Shown: in pieces, positions 42,335 to 53,000 of the stretch
Layout of the letters: every line of letters begins with the position of its first letter
Position numbering within the stretch: the first letter of the stretch is position 1
DNA from: Chitinophagaceae bacterium
Lineage (GTDB): Bacteria; Bacteroidota; Bacteroidia; Chitinophagales; Chitinophagaceae
NCBI GenBank assembly: GCA_016721385.1
Contig: JADKIE010000001.1
Span: forward strand, 124,001 to 188,000
Length of the DNA stretch: 64,000 nucleotides
Reading direction: 5' to 3'
Notes under the pieces: model-generated
What the model was told of the DNA's origin: nothing
Seen by the model: only the letters and a program-made list of their open reading frames with translations
Databases searched by the model: none
Position numbers and translations under genes: made by a program

Positions 42335-43223
42335 TAAGCCTGGGTAAATTATTATATTTAATTGCCGGGTATTTTTCTATACCAGCACCAAAACTGCTAT
42401 AAAAAGCAAGACTTTGTATATCGCTTCCTTCAAAATCTAAAATTAAATTTTGATTACAATGATCTTTAATAAAAGCATTTATTAAAGCATGGCTGGCTCC
42501 TATTGTTTTTCCATCGGGGTGATTGCCCACTATAATGTAGTACGCCCTGTTCTTAAAAAAAAAGAATGCTGCAGAAGCTACTAATCTATTACTTAAAAAA
42601 ACTCCGTAAGTAGTTGACTTCCCATTTTCTTTTAAGTATATATATATAAGCTTAATTGCATCAAAATCAGCATCGGTTAATTTACTAAATGAGGATGCTT
42701 GTTCTTTAGCCAGCTCAATTACAGCATCTATCAAAATATCTTTCTTTACCTGGCAATTTAACTGAATGTTTTTCTTTATGTTTCGCTTTACATTTTCTCT
42801 AAAATTATTGTAAAGGGTTTCGTAAGGTGCATTTAATGAAAGTGTGTAATTAATTCTTTCGTAATAACTGTAAATTTTGGAGATAAAATAATTACTCTTG
42901 TTTAAGTAGATATCCCAATATTCATATTTTTTGGGGACCGCTTCTAAGAAAGCTGTAATCGTTTCTGTGGTTACATTGTTACCAAACACTCCCAGATTGG
43001 CACAAAATGGGGGTTGAAATAAATAGTATTTTGTGAATTTCTTGTTCCAGGTAAGTGGCATTACAGCCTCATAATCATTTAAAATTAAAGCATCCCAATT
43101 TTTTGCCAAAGTATCTAAATAAAAACTGCATGCATAAATTAATCCATTATTTGCATTATTGATACAAGCATCCCATTTTTGCTTATCTATTTGGTTATAT
43201 GTTAAATGCTGTATTGCTATCAA
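42315..43223 (-). CDS. FemAB-like GNAT-fold acyl/aminoacyl transferase
   Basis: A protein of 302 residues. NFRENVKRNIKKNIQL in the middle and KSTTYGVFLSNRLVASAAFFFFKNRAYYI (read with its interruption) followed by GASHALINAFI and LDFEGSDIQSLAFYSSFGA have the layout of FemAB-superfamily transferases. That group includes enzymes adding amino acids to cell-wall precursors or acyl groups to polysaccharides. The substrate cannot be assigned; polysaccharide-related genes upstream in the same operon suggest envelope modification. The start is a TTG that directly follows the stop codon of the M1 peptidase gene; no ATG is available. Confidence 0.7.
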   Translation of the reverse strand: MIAIQHLTYNQIDKQKWDACINNANNGLIYACSFYLDTLAKNWDALILNDYEAVMPLTWNKKFTKYYLFQPPFCANLGVFGNNVTTETITAFLEAVPKKYEYWDIYLNKSNYFISKIYSYYERINYTLSLNAPYETLYNNFRENVKRNIKKNIQLNCQVKKDILIDAVIELAKEQASSFSKLTDADFDAIKLIYIYLKENGKSTTYGVFLSNRLVASAAFFFFKNRAYYIIVGNHPDGKTIGASHALINAFIKDHCNQNLILDFEGSDIQSLAFYSSFGAGIEKYPAIKYNNLPRLIRWLKR

Positions 43224-46073
43224 TTATAAAGGAAGTTGAGGAAAGTATTTTCTTAAATTGATATTGTGGATATCTATGCTAAAACTAATGTTCTTCATAA
43301 ATCTTTTTTCGGTTATGGTAGATTTAAAATAGTCGCTATATACTTTACTGTACAATAAAGGTACATACACATTAATGGTGTTGTTTAGTAAAGACAATTG
43401 TAACCCTGCATCATAAACAAATTTTCCAGTAACGGCATTTTTTTTCCAAGCATCTGCATATGTGCCTATATCCAAAAAGGCCTTTATCGGCAACTTAAAG
43501 GGCAATACACTTAATGGATTTATTTTATTTGGAATGCTGCTTGTAAAATTTACTGCTGCCAACCAGTCGTCTGTCTTTCCAATTTTGTTGCTTAAATAAT
43601 CTGTTCGTACTTTAAATCCTCCGTCTCTTATCATTATTTGTTGCGATGAAAGTCCTTCAAATTCATTTCGCCCAACAAAATAATTACTATATGTATAATC
43701 CTCATAGCCTTTGGCTCCACTCATATTTAGGTGATATGCATCGCTTTCAAATTGTTTAGTAAAAGTTTTATCAGTTAGGTAAATAAATTTCCCGGCAAAT
43801 AATCTAACATTCAATCCTCCCCCGGTGGCATAATTAAAATAATAATTGCCTGTAAAATTTAATCTTACAAAATCTGCCGCTTGTTCTGCAGTAAACACCC
43901 CTTTGTATGGGTACAAAATTCTGTTATTTTCAATATTAAAAAGTAACTGATTTAAGTATCTGGAGTTGGTTGGATATGCAATAATATCTTGCATTAAAAC
44001 AGAATCGTATCCAAAAGAAAGGCCTTGTTCTCTAAACAAAAAAGTTTTCCATTGTACAAATTTTGTCAGGTTGCTTCTGGCATTTTTATTGGAAAAAGTA
44101 TAGCGTAAAAATGGAGCCATTTTACTAAAGCGTAAAAACCTGGTGTTGCCAACACTATCGGTAAAGGAATCGGCGCTAAAGGTTGAACCGGCAACACCAA
44201 CTTCAATTTTATCGGCATTTTTTGGTGTATACCATTTATAGCTTATGCGGCCTAAGCCATTTAATTGTTTGCTGTTGGTTGCATACATTGGCGAAACAAT
44301 AAACTGAAACCTGTTTTGTGGCAATGTATAATTATGAAGTACCCCACCAATCATAAGCTTGTCGTAAAAATTTACTCCAACCAAAGGAGAAACAGCTATA
44401 TAATTATATTTATCTGTTTCTTTTAAACTAAAAAATGAAACAAATTTGGTGCTTTTGTTATTTACAGTATTTTCTAATTCCCCCTTTTTACTTAACAAAG
44501 CAAAAACATCGTCCAGGTTTTGCCCACTAGTCGCCTCAATACTTTTCTTAAAATCTTCGGGATAGGGATGCTTAAATTTCCATTGATTGTAATATATTTT
44601 CATGCAACTGTCAAAAAGATTTGAGCCAAGTTTTTTCTCAAGTAAAGCAAGCCAATGTGCTGTTTTAGTATAAGCAATAGAATTATAATTAATGTTATTA
44701 TATTGTTCAGATGCCGTTTCAATCGGCTGATCGTTTTTGGTAGCAATCACAGTTTGTAATAGCGTATTTTGAATATCAGCAGGCAATCTTTTTTGTACAA
44801 ATTTTGATTTACTATTAAAAATATTCAACTCATTATTTCCATACACTTCAGTACTGTATTTATTATCATAGTAGCTATTCATCCCTTCATCCATCCACGG
44901 ATGTTTGCGTTCGTTGCTGGCTAATATTCCGTAAAACCAATTATGCCCTATTTCATGATTAATTACATAGTCTAACATTTTTTCATTTCCACCATCATTC
45001 AAAACAGTTATGGTTGGATATTCCATTCCTCCCCCATCAGCAGCAGCATTATCCACCACACTTACAATATTATAAGGATATTCTCCTAGCCATTTACTTT
45101 TGGAGCTCACTGCTCTCTTAATAAACAGAATACTGTTTTTCCAGTTACCTTCATTTTTTTTATAATAGTAAGCATACACATCAATAATTTTACCGGAAGC
45201 TAATTGCAATGTATCTTTTTTAATTGCAAATTCTTTACTTGCAAACCAGGCAAAGTCGTGTACATTCTCTTGCTTAAACAAAAGAGTTTTTGTTCTTACA
45301 TCAGAAGGAATAACATTGGATTTGTTTTTATCTTTTTTTAAAGCTTGTTTATCAACTACTAAATCGGTCAACTCATCTGTCTTATTTTGCTCAACACCTG
45401 TTGCGGCAACAATATAATTTTTGGGCAAGGTTATTTGCACTTCATAATTTCCAAACTCACTGTAAAATTCACCCTGATCTAAATAGGGAATAGGATGCCA
45501 GCCTTTACGATCATACACCGCTGGTTTAGGATACCATTGAGTAATTTGGTATGATTGGTTGATATGGCCGCATCTTGAAAAATTGTACGGAAGCTTTACA
45601 TGAAAGGGCGTTTCAATATTACCAGAGCTTTTGGGAAACAACGGTTTTGGTAAAATAATTTTTACAATATCCTGATGTTGCGGATGGTCTTCTAATTGGC
45701 AGGTAATGCCAGCTTGCTTAAAATCTAAGCGATTAATGTATCCTCTTTTATCCGCATTACTAAAATAAAATTCTGTACTGCCATTTTCTAACTGCTGATC
45801 GCTAAAAGCAGTCTTATCATTTTTATATGCATTAGGCCAAAGGTGAAACCAAATATATTTGAGTGTATCGGGTGAATTGTTGGTATAATTAATTTTAATG
45901 TATCCATCTAATGTATGTTCAACATCATTTAAAGTAACATCTATTTTACAATCGGCTTGTTGTTGCCAATATTTTTGTTGCTGGCAATACACCGCAGGCA
46001 AGCTAAAACACAACAGTAGTATAGGTAAAAAGAAATTTTTCAAAGTAAAAATATTATAATCAAAATTACTCAA
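43224..46073 (-). CDS. M1 family metallopeptidase
   Basis: A protein of 949 residues. The zinc site is HEIGHNWF near residue 376 (HExxH) with the third ligand in HPWMDEGMNSYYDNKY; the substrate-binding GGGMEYP-like motif appears as AADGGGMEYPTITVL. A leading hydrophobic segment (NFFLPILLLCFSLPAVYC) is a signal peptide. The C-terminal half is a beta-rich extension rather than the usual helical M1 domain, as in several Bacteroidota secreted members. Start is ATG 46073 or, since TAATTTTG within the first codons looks like a -7 box, TTG 46043. It lies 13 bases after the glycosyltransferase gene. Confidence 0.92.
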   Translation of the reverse strand: MSNFDYNIFTLKNFFLPILLLCFSLPAVYCQQQKYWQQQADCKIDVTLNDVEHTLDGYIKINYTNNSPDTLKYIWFHLWPNAYKNDKTAFSDQQLENGSTEFYFSNADKRGYINRLDFKQAGITCQLEDHPQHQDIVKIILPKPLFPKSSGNIETPFHVKLPYNFSRCGHINQSYQITQWYPKPAVYDRKGWHPIPYLDQGEFYSEFGNYEVQITLPKNYIVAATGVEQNKTDELTDLVVDKQALKKDKNKSNVIPSDVRTKTLLFKQENVHDFAWFASKEFAIKKDTLQLASGKIIDVYAYYYKKNEGNWKNSILFIKRAVSSKSKWLGEYPYNIVSVVDNAAADGGGMEYPTITVLNDGGNEKMLDYVINHEIGHNWFYGILASNERKHPWMDEGMNSYYDNKYSTEVYGNNELNIFNSKSKFVQKRLPADIQNTLLQTVIATKNDQPIETASEQYNNINYNSIAYTKTAHWLALLEKKLGSNLFDSCMKIYYNQWKFKHPYPEDFKKSIEATSGQNLDDVFALLSKKGELENTVNNKSTKFVSFFSLKETDKYNYIAVSPLVGVNFYDKLMIGGVLHNYTLPQNRFQFIVSPMYATNSKQLNGLGRISYKWYTPKNADKIEVGVAGSTFSADSFTDSVGNTRFLRFSKMAPFLRYTFSNKNARSNLTKFVQWKTFLFREQGLSFGYDSVLMQDIIAYPTNSRYLNQLLFNIENNRILYPYKGVFTAEQAADFVRLNFTGNYYFNYATGGGLNVRLFAGKFIYLTDKTFTKQFESDAYHLNMSGAKGYEDYTYSNYFVGRNEFEGLSSQQIMIRDGGFKVRTDYLSNKIGKTDDWLAAVNFTSSIPNKINPLSVLPFKLPIKAFLDIGTYADAWKKNAVTGKFVYDAGLQLSLLNNTINVYVPLLYSKVYSDYFKSTITEKRFMKNISFSIDIHNINLRKYFPQLPL

Positions 46074-46086
46074 ATCAATGCATACT

Positions 46087-47501
46087 TTATCCTGCTTTCT
46101 TTATCCCTATTTGCCTTTCCCTCCCCATATTATTTTTTATGGTATGCAACATAATTTTAAAATCGATAAGTAAAGAAACATTTTCTATATAAATAAGGTC
46201 GTATTTCATTCTCTCAATCATTTCATCTATAGATGAAGCATAGCCGTATTTAACCATTCCCCAACTGCTTAAACCGGGCTTTACTTTAAACAAATATTTG
46301 TACTCGGGGTGCTGTTTAACAATTTGACCAATATAAAATTTACGTTCTGGCCTTGGCCCAACCAAACTCATTTCGCCTTTTAAAATATTAATTAGCTGTG
46401 GCATTCATCTAATCTCCATTTACGCATTTTCTTCCTCATTTTGTTATCCTGCTGTCATTATCGTTACTTAAAAGAGGCCATTCTTTTCCGCATCCATGCC
46501 ATGCTTCTAAATTTATACATAATAAAAGGTTTGCCTTTATAACCTATTCTTTCCTGAAAATAAAAAATGGAGCCAGCCGATGATAGTTTTACTCTAATAG
46601 CCGTATAGGCTATCAAAGGGGATAAAAGAATTAATCCCAAAACAGATAACAGGATATCAAGCAAGCGCTTAATATTTTGCTGCCAGCCCGGCATTAGGCC
46701 AATATGTAAATCAATTAATGGAACACCCAATACATTACTTGTGTGCACTGCTCCACTAATAATATCTACTCTATCGGGTGTTATTTTTATATTTACATCC
46801 TTATCACTTAGCTGTTGTAATATTTCCTCCAACTCTTCTCTTTCGCTTTTTTCAATTGCTACAATAACTTCCTCAATGGTTTGCTCTTCAATAATTTTAG
46901 ATAAATCAATTGTATTACCCAAGTACGGAAGTTCTTTTACAAGTGCTGTTTTATTACCCTGTTTTGTATTTACATATCCTACAATATTATACCCTGTTTT
47001 TTCAGTGTTATTAATAATGCTGTTATAAATTGACAAAGCATTGCCATTTGCTCCAACAATAATTGAGTTAAAATAAACGGAGCCGTCTTCAACCTGTTTT
47101 TTTGCTTTTGATAACATCAATATTCTAAAAATGGAAATAAAAAATAATTGCAAAAAAAACAAGCTTAAAAATTCTTTATAATAAATAGTATAATCACCAA
47201 TGGAGTCATCTATCAAAACAAAAAATAAAATAAGTACGGAACCTACAAAGGAAACTACCATTGTATGAAAGAACTCAAACAATCTTGATTTTGCATATAA
47301 AGAGGAGTATGTGCCTGTCAAAAAATATAACATTGTCCAGGCAACAGGCATGGATATTATTCCAAAATAAAAATCCTTGAAAATAAAAAAAGGCTGCCCT
47401 AAAATATATTTTCGTAAAAAATAAAAAGCTACCCAGCTAATAGCTGATGCAATTATATCTCCTAAAATATACCAACGAATATGTATTCTGGGTTGTTTCA
47501 A
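46087..47501 (-). CDS. Polyprenyl glycosylphosphotransferase (exopolysaccharide initiating sugar transferase), four frameshifts
   Basis: After repair 472 residues. Four N-terminal membrane helices precede a Rossmann-like CoA-binding-type segment (NSIIVGANGNALSIYNSIIN). A fifth helix (LLDILLSVLGLILLSPLIAY) and the catalytic sugar-transferase domain follow, with IGYKGKPFIMYKFRSM and GEMSLVGPRPERKFY. These proteins transfer a sugar phosphate to undecaprenyl phosphate to begin polysaccharide assembly at the inner membrane. Frame breaks lie near 46493, 46478, 46440 and 46405, each explained by one missing base. The last two lie around the KMRKWRLDEMPQL segment. Confidence 0.9.
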
Positions 47502-47536
47502 TTTATAACTTACTAAAATACGGAAAACAAGCTCAA

Positions 47537-48506
47537 TTAGTTGAGGTTTTTCTTGCTTATTTTTTCTAAAATTTGATGTGCAACTTCCATTGCCCTGTAG
47601 CCATCTACAACACTAACCGGCGTTTCGGTATTATTTAATATAGCATCTCTAAATTCTTCCAATTCCAGTTTAATGGCATTTACTTCCTTACCCTCCGGAT
47701 TAGCAATAGCAATTGTTTTTTTACCATTGTTGGTTTCAATATCAAAAGTAAAAACGTTTTTTATCTTCAGGGTATTCAACTTTATTACTTCTGTTTTCTT
47801 TTCTAAAAATCAATTCCTATATAGGCATCCTTTTGAAAAAGTCTCATTTTCCGCATCTTCTTCATGCTAATTCTGCTGCTGGTAAGATTTGCCACACATC
47901 CATTATCAAACTCAATTCTAACATTGGCAATGTCCGGCGTATCACTCATTACAGCCACCCCATTGGCACTTATATAATTAACATTGCTCTTTACCAGGTG
48001 AAGAATGATATCAATATCATGTATCATTAAATCTAAAATAACACTCACATCTGTTCCTCGTGGGTTAAATTGTGCAAGCCTGTGCACTTCAATAAACATG
48101 GGTTGCAGCACTATATTTTTAAAGCTAAATACGCCGGGTTAAACCTTTCAACATGGCCAACCTGAAATTTTATATTGGCTTCCTTGGCTAACTTAACCAA
48201 AGCTCTGGCTTCATCCATTGTGTTGGCCAAAGGTTTTTCTACAAATACATGCTTTCCTTTTTTTATGGCCGCTTCACACAATTCAAAATGAAAAGTTGTG
48301 GGCGCTACTATATCCACAGCGTCGCATGCATCTAAAAGTTCATCAGTAGTTTTAAATCGGGGAATTTTATATTTATCTGCTACCAGTGCAGCATTAGCAT
48401 CGTCAGTATCGCAAAATCCAATTAATTGTACATTTTCAATTACACTCCAATTGTTTAAATGAAATTTACCCAAATGTCCTGCTCCAATTACTCCAATTTT
48501 TAGCAT
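47537..48506 (-). CDS. Gfo/Idh/MocA family oxidoreductase, two frameshifts
   Basis: After repair 323 residues. The N-terminal NAD(P)-binding GVIGAGHLGKFH is at residues 5-16 and the family hallmark KHVFVEKPLA follows, with the NPAYLAL and HDIDIILHLV regions after it. These enzymes act on sugars or related polyols, often in nucleotide-sugar biosynthesis. One missing A near 48117 and one missing T near 47817 split the gene. It precedes the sugar transferase by 35 bases on the same strand, which suggests a role in making a sugar for that enzyme; that link is inference. Confidence 0.88.
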
Positions 48507-48640
48507 ATAATTATTTATCTACTGGTAATTTTTTGTAGTCAACTATAGTGCAACAATCAACTTCATTGGCGTCGCACTCTTGTACTTTTATTTATTATGC
48601 AACCTCTTAAATTCTTTCCAAATTTTTAAATTGCAAACAG
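48507..48640. other. Gap between accA and Gfo/Idh gene, with a dispersed repeat
   Basis: No gene. Contains copy 2 of the repeat AAGAGTGCGACGC on the minus strand (48569-48581) within a partially self-complementary stretch (AGTGC ... GCACT). Confidence 0.5.
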
Positions 48641-49669
48641 TTACAATTTATCCAAAAATTCAACATAAATAATTCGACCATCTTTTAAAATTAGGCTTCG
48701 GTTGCCTCTTCCCCAAAATCCCATCTTTCCAAATTTTTCAATTCTAACCTCGGCTCTTTTATCAGCAGGTATTTGCTTTAATTCCTTAATAACAGGTATT
48801 AAAAAATCTTTTAAAATTTTTGCAGCCTCATCATAATCCCAATGAGCACCACCCAATGGTTCCGGTATTACACCATCTACCAATCCAAACTCTAACATAT
48901 CTTTTCCGGTAAGTTTAAGTTGCTCTGCGGCTGTTTCCTTTTATCCCAAGTACGCCATAAAATACTACTGCAACTTTCCGGCGATATTACAGTATACCCA
49001 GTGTTTTCTAACATAAAACTTTATCCCCAACACCTATACCCAAAGCCCCGCCACTTGCCCCTTCTCCAATAATAACACAAATTACGGGTACTTTAAGCCT
49101 AATCATTTCAAAAATGTTTCTGGCAATAGCTTCACCTTGGCCTCTTTCTTCTGCCTCTAAACCAGGAAATGCACCCGGAGTATCAATTAAAGTAATAACT
49201 GGTATATCAAATTTTTCGGCCAGTTTCATTAAGCGTAATGCTTTTCTATATCCCTCGGGGTTAGCCATACCAAAATTTCTTAACTGGCGCATTTTAGTAT
49301 TAATCCCTTTTTGCTGCCCAATAATCATTACCGTTTCATCACCCAATTTACCAAAGCCGCCTACCATTGCTTTATCATCCTTTACATTTCTATCGCCATG
49401 CAACTCAATAAAATCGGTGCACATTTTTCAATATACTTTAACGTATATGGCCTATCTGGGTGCCGGCTTAGCTGAACCTTTTGCCAGGGTGTTACATTAT
49501 CTGTAATTTGTTTTTTTGTTTCAATAATGCGTTGCTCCAACATTGCAATGGTACCTGATACATCAATCTTACTTTTTTCGGCACTTACTTTTTGCACTTC
49601 AATTTGATCGTATAACTCTTTTATGGGCTTTTCAAAGTCTAAAAACTGTCTATTTTTTAGTTCTGGCAT
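48641..49669 (-). CDS. accA: Acetyl-CoA carboxylase carboxyltransferase subunit alpha, three frameshifts
   Basis: After repair 343 residues. RQFLDFEKPIKELYDQIE at the start, HPDRPYTLKYI, ELHGDRNVKDDKAMVGGFG, and the carboxyltransferase signature GEGASGGALGIGVGDKVLM-LENTGYTVISPES identify AccA. With AccD it moves the carboxyl group from biotin to acetyl-CoA, starting fatty acid synthesis. Breaks: an A lost near 49430, near 49019 and near 48945. The C-terminus extends about 25 residues past the usual end (GFWGRGNRSLILKDGRI). It is upstream of the polysaccharide operon but separated by 134 bases. Confidence 0.95.
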
Positions 49670-49740
49670 ATCTATCTTATTAATAAAATGTAAATGTAGT
49701 TAAGTGTAAAAATACTAATTACATAATTTTAATAAAAGTT

Positions 49741-49771
49741 TTGGTACAAAAAAGGGGATAACCTATATTTG
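49741..49771 (+). promoter_or_regulatory. Promoter of tRNA-Asp
   Basis: TTG (49741-49743), a 20-base spacer, then TATATTTG (49764-49771): a near-ideal Bacteroidota promoter, about 60 bases before the tRNA. Confidence 0.8.
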
Positions 49772-49831
49772 CACTCCCAAATTTTGAGTATAAAGTAAAT
49801 CTTTAATTTTAAACTCAGCACTAGGGACCAA

Positions 49832-49905
49832 GGATCGGTAGTTCAGTTGGTTAGAATGCTGCCCTGTCACGGCAGAGGTCGCGGGTTCGAGTCCCGTCCG
49901 GTCCG
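49832..49905 (+). tRNA. tRNA-Asp (GUC)
   Basis: A 74-base cloverleaf. The acceptor GGATCGG pairs with CCGGTCC, and the anticodon stem CTGCC/GGCAG encloses loop CTGTCAC with anticodon GTC. The T-arm is GCGGG/CCCGT with loop TTCGAGT. No encoded CCA. Confidence 0.96.
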
Positions 49906-49906
49906 C

Positions 49907-49944
49907 AACAAGAAACCCAAGCTATAGCTTTGGTTTCTTGTTTT
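49907..49944 (+). terminator. Terminator of tRNA-Asp
   Basis: A long stem with arms AACAAGAAACC and GGTTTCTTGTT (49907-49917 with 49932-49942), followed by TT. Its inner part continues the pairing (AAGCTATAGCTT). Confidence 0.75.
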
Positions 49945-49997
49945 ACTCATTTCTCTGCCAGCCTAATCTTCATTTTATCACCTTTTGCTTAATAATG

Positions 49998-50021
49998 GCC
50001 TGTTTTAAAATTAAAACAGGC
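49998..50021 (-). terminator. Hairpin after the giant LamG gene
   Basis: A 10-bp stem GCCTGTTTTA / TAAAACAGGC with loop AAAT. It lacks a strong T tract on the minus strand, so termination is likely but not certain. Its sequence is nearly that of the hairpin at 1380-1413. Confidence 0.55.
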
Positions 50022-50044
50022 TTAAAAATATAATTAATTAACTA

Positions 50045-53000
50045 TTAGTTTTGCTCTATCCATTTGCCGGTTTTTAACTCAACCTTAAGTACATAAACAC
50101 CTTTTGAATAACCATTTACATTAATAGTTGGTTGTGCCAATAACCATTCATTTACTTTTTGGCCACTAACATCATATAATTGCATTTGTTTTACATTATT
50201 CCAACCAACAATGTTTACAATATCCGTTGCAGGGTTTGGATAAATGCTAATTAAAAAATTATCTGCCAGTTTTACCATTTGAATGCTACTGTAAGTAAAT
50301 TTCCCATTGGCATCAATTTGTTTTATTCTATAATAATTATTGCCATTGGTAGGTTTTAAATGAAGTGCCGCATAGTTACCATTTGTCATTGCATTAAAGT
50401 TAATTACAGCAATAGTGGTAAAGTTTCTTGCATCTGTGCTCCATTCAATTTCGTAACGGTTTATATTTATTTCGGCACTTACTTTCCAATTTAATAAAGC
50501 TTGTTTGTGGTTATTTAAATGTGCCGTAAATGAAAGCCACTTAAGTGGTAATGCAAATAAACCTTTTGCTAAAATATACTCGGTGCTTTCGCCAGTGCAG
50601 GTAATGGTATTTAATGCCTGGTTGAATGCTACATTAACCGGTGTAACCCATGAAGTTACCGCATTATTATCTCTCTTTCAAGCGTAAGTACGGTTCGTTT
50701 ACTGGTGTTACAAAAGGATTGTTAGTGTAATCATATTGCAACGTATAAGCCGCAGTATTAGGATTTACCATATACACACCTGCATAACGTTTGCTTCCTG
50801 CCAAGGTATCGTCTATTCCAGTAACAGTATTTGGCCACATATCTTCTCCATACATATGTATACCATCGGCTGCACCAGATGTTATCGTTGCAGAAACAAC
50901 ATCCGCATTAGTATTACTACCAGCGTTTCCTATTTGTAAGGAAGTACTAGAGGTATTGCCTGCATACTGATAGCTGCTGTATGCCCCTATTGGTGCAGAT
51001 GATGTAAGTAAATCGATAAAATAATGTGACGGTATTTGATCATGAAAGAATGGACCACCATTACCATATACCCAGTAATCATATAAAAATGGCATGCAGT
51101 AAATGCCATGTGCTGTGCCGGCGTAATCGCTTATAAAATTATTACTGCTGGTGGTATTATCAAACCGATAGTAGTGCAACACATTGGCATAGTTGGCCTG
51201 TGCAGTATTTATTTTGCTGCACATTTGTTGTTTAATTTCTGTTGCTGATAAAATTTTATTCCACTCACTTAATTCATCAATTAAACCATCCCAAGCGTAA
51301 GCATAACCGGATACAATGCCTGATCCTGCTTTTACACTTTCAAATTTTGTTGGTAAAAATGAGGAGGTGCCTGATGCAACAGAAAGCCCATTAATGTAAA
51401 CATTATATGTATTTGCGCCAGCATCCCATGTAAGTGTTAAATGATTCCACTTACTTGTAATTACATTATTCAATACAGTTACTGTATCCTGATATCCTGT
51501 AACCGTAGTATCTGTACCAATTGTTAACAATAATTTATTGTTTTTTATAAACACATCAAACCCTTTGTGCTTACCTGTTTGATTGCGAAAATGAGTAGTA
51601 GAAAACAATACTGCATTGTTTTTAATACTATTTGCATTAAACCAACAAGCAATACTGCCCTGAGCTGGGGCATTACCCCAATTGCCCAACTCAGCAAATG
51701 CCGATCCGTTGAGTGCACTATACAATCCATTACCATTAAAGGTTAGCATTTTTCCACTTCCCGGTAAAGTATCTTTAGGTACAGCAGTTGTATTGGCACA
51801 TGTAAATAATGGTGTGTAATTTGAGCCTTCTGTTTTGTATACAATGCTGCTCGCCATACTCCCAGCACCGGTAATTATTTGATCCTTCCCATTTGCTGTA
51901 TTACTACCGAATTTATACAGCCTTGCAAGATTAGCTTCGGCGCCTGTAAGGTTTACGTTTATATTATTTCTAATTTCATCGCTGGTTAGTACTGTGTTCC
52001 AAACCCTTACTTCGCTTACATAACCTGCATAACTACCCGATAATGCTGATGTATATCCTCCAAGGCCAATGCTTGGATGCAAAATAAATCCGCTTGCTGG
52101 TGCCGAGTATTTAAGAGCTCCGTTTACATATAATTTAAGTTTATTGTTTTCGCTTACCACTGTTATATGCGACCAATCGGCTATAGGTGCATTATATACA
52201 GCAGGCGCCTGCAAATACCCATTTGCACCTTCATACACGCCAATTCCATTTGTACCCAAACTAATACCCACGCCTGCATGGCCAACACCAAAGCTACTGC
52301 CAGCATCGGGAGGTATAACATAGGTTTGCCCTACTTGTCCGTTTTGTAAATAATGCCCTGCAGGCCAAATAGGATAACCGCCTGTACCCGACCCTCTTTT
52401 TTCTAACAAAGGCTTGGCTACTATCTCCATTGTAAAATTTTGACCAATGGTTGGATAAGTTACTGGGCTACTTCCATTAACGGCTGTAACTGCATCGGCA
52501 TAGCCATTTAATAAAATAGAACATGGTGGATCTGTTACTGGTATTTCGCTGCAAGTAAATATAGGAGTGCCGACTGTTCCAACAGTTGTACCATTTAATG
52601 TAGCGCCTGTTGATGTACATAAATTAATTACGCTTAGTCCTTGTCCACTTTTTGTAATACCGTCAAAATTATAATAGGCTACTAAATTTGTTTCATTGCC
52701 TGCTAATTGCTGTCCTATTAAGTTGTTTATTTGGGTAGCTGTTAATGCTGTATTCCAAATACTTACTTCATCTAAACTGCCATTTAATTTACTTGAACCT
52801 GCTGATGTACCTATGTATAATGGATTAGCACCTGTCATTGGCACAGAAACATCGGCAGTTGTGGCTTCCAAAACACCATCTACATATATTTTTAAATCAG
52901 TACCGTCGTAAGTGCCTACTAAATAATGCCAGTTACCATCTGTAATAGTAGTTGTACCTGTTGCATTTGGTGCTGTACCACTTATTGGGTTTCGCTGAAA

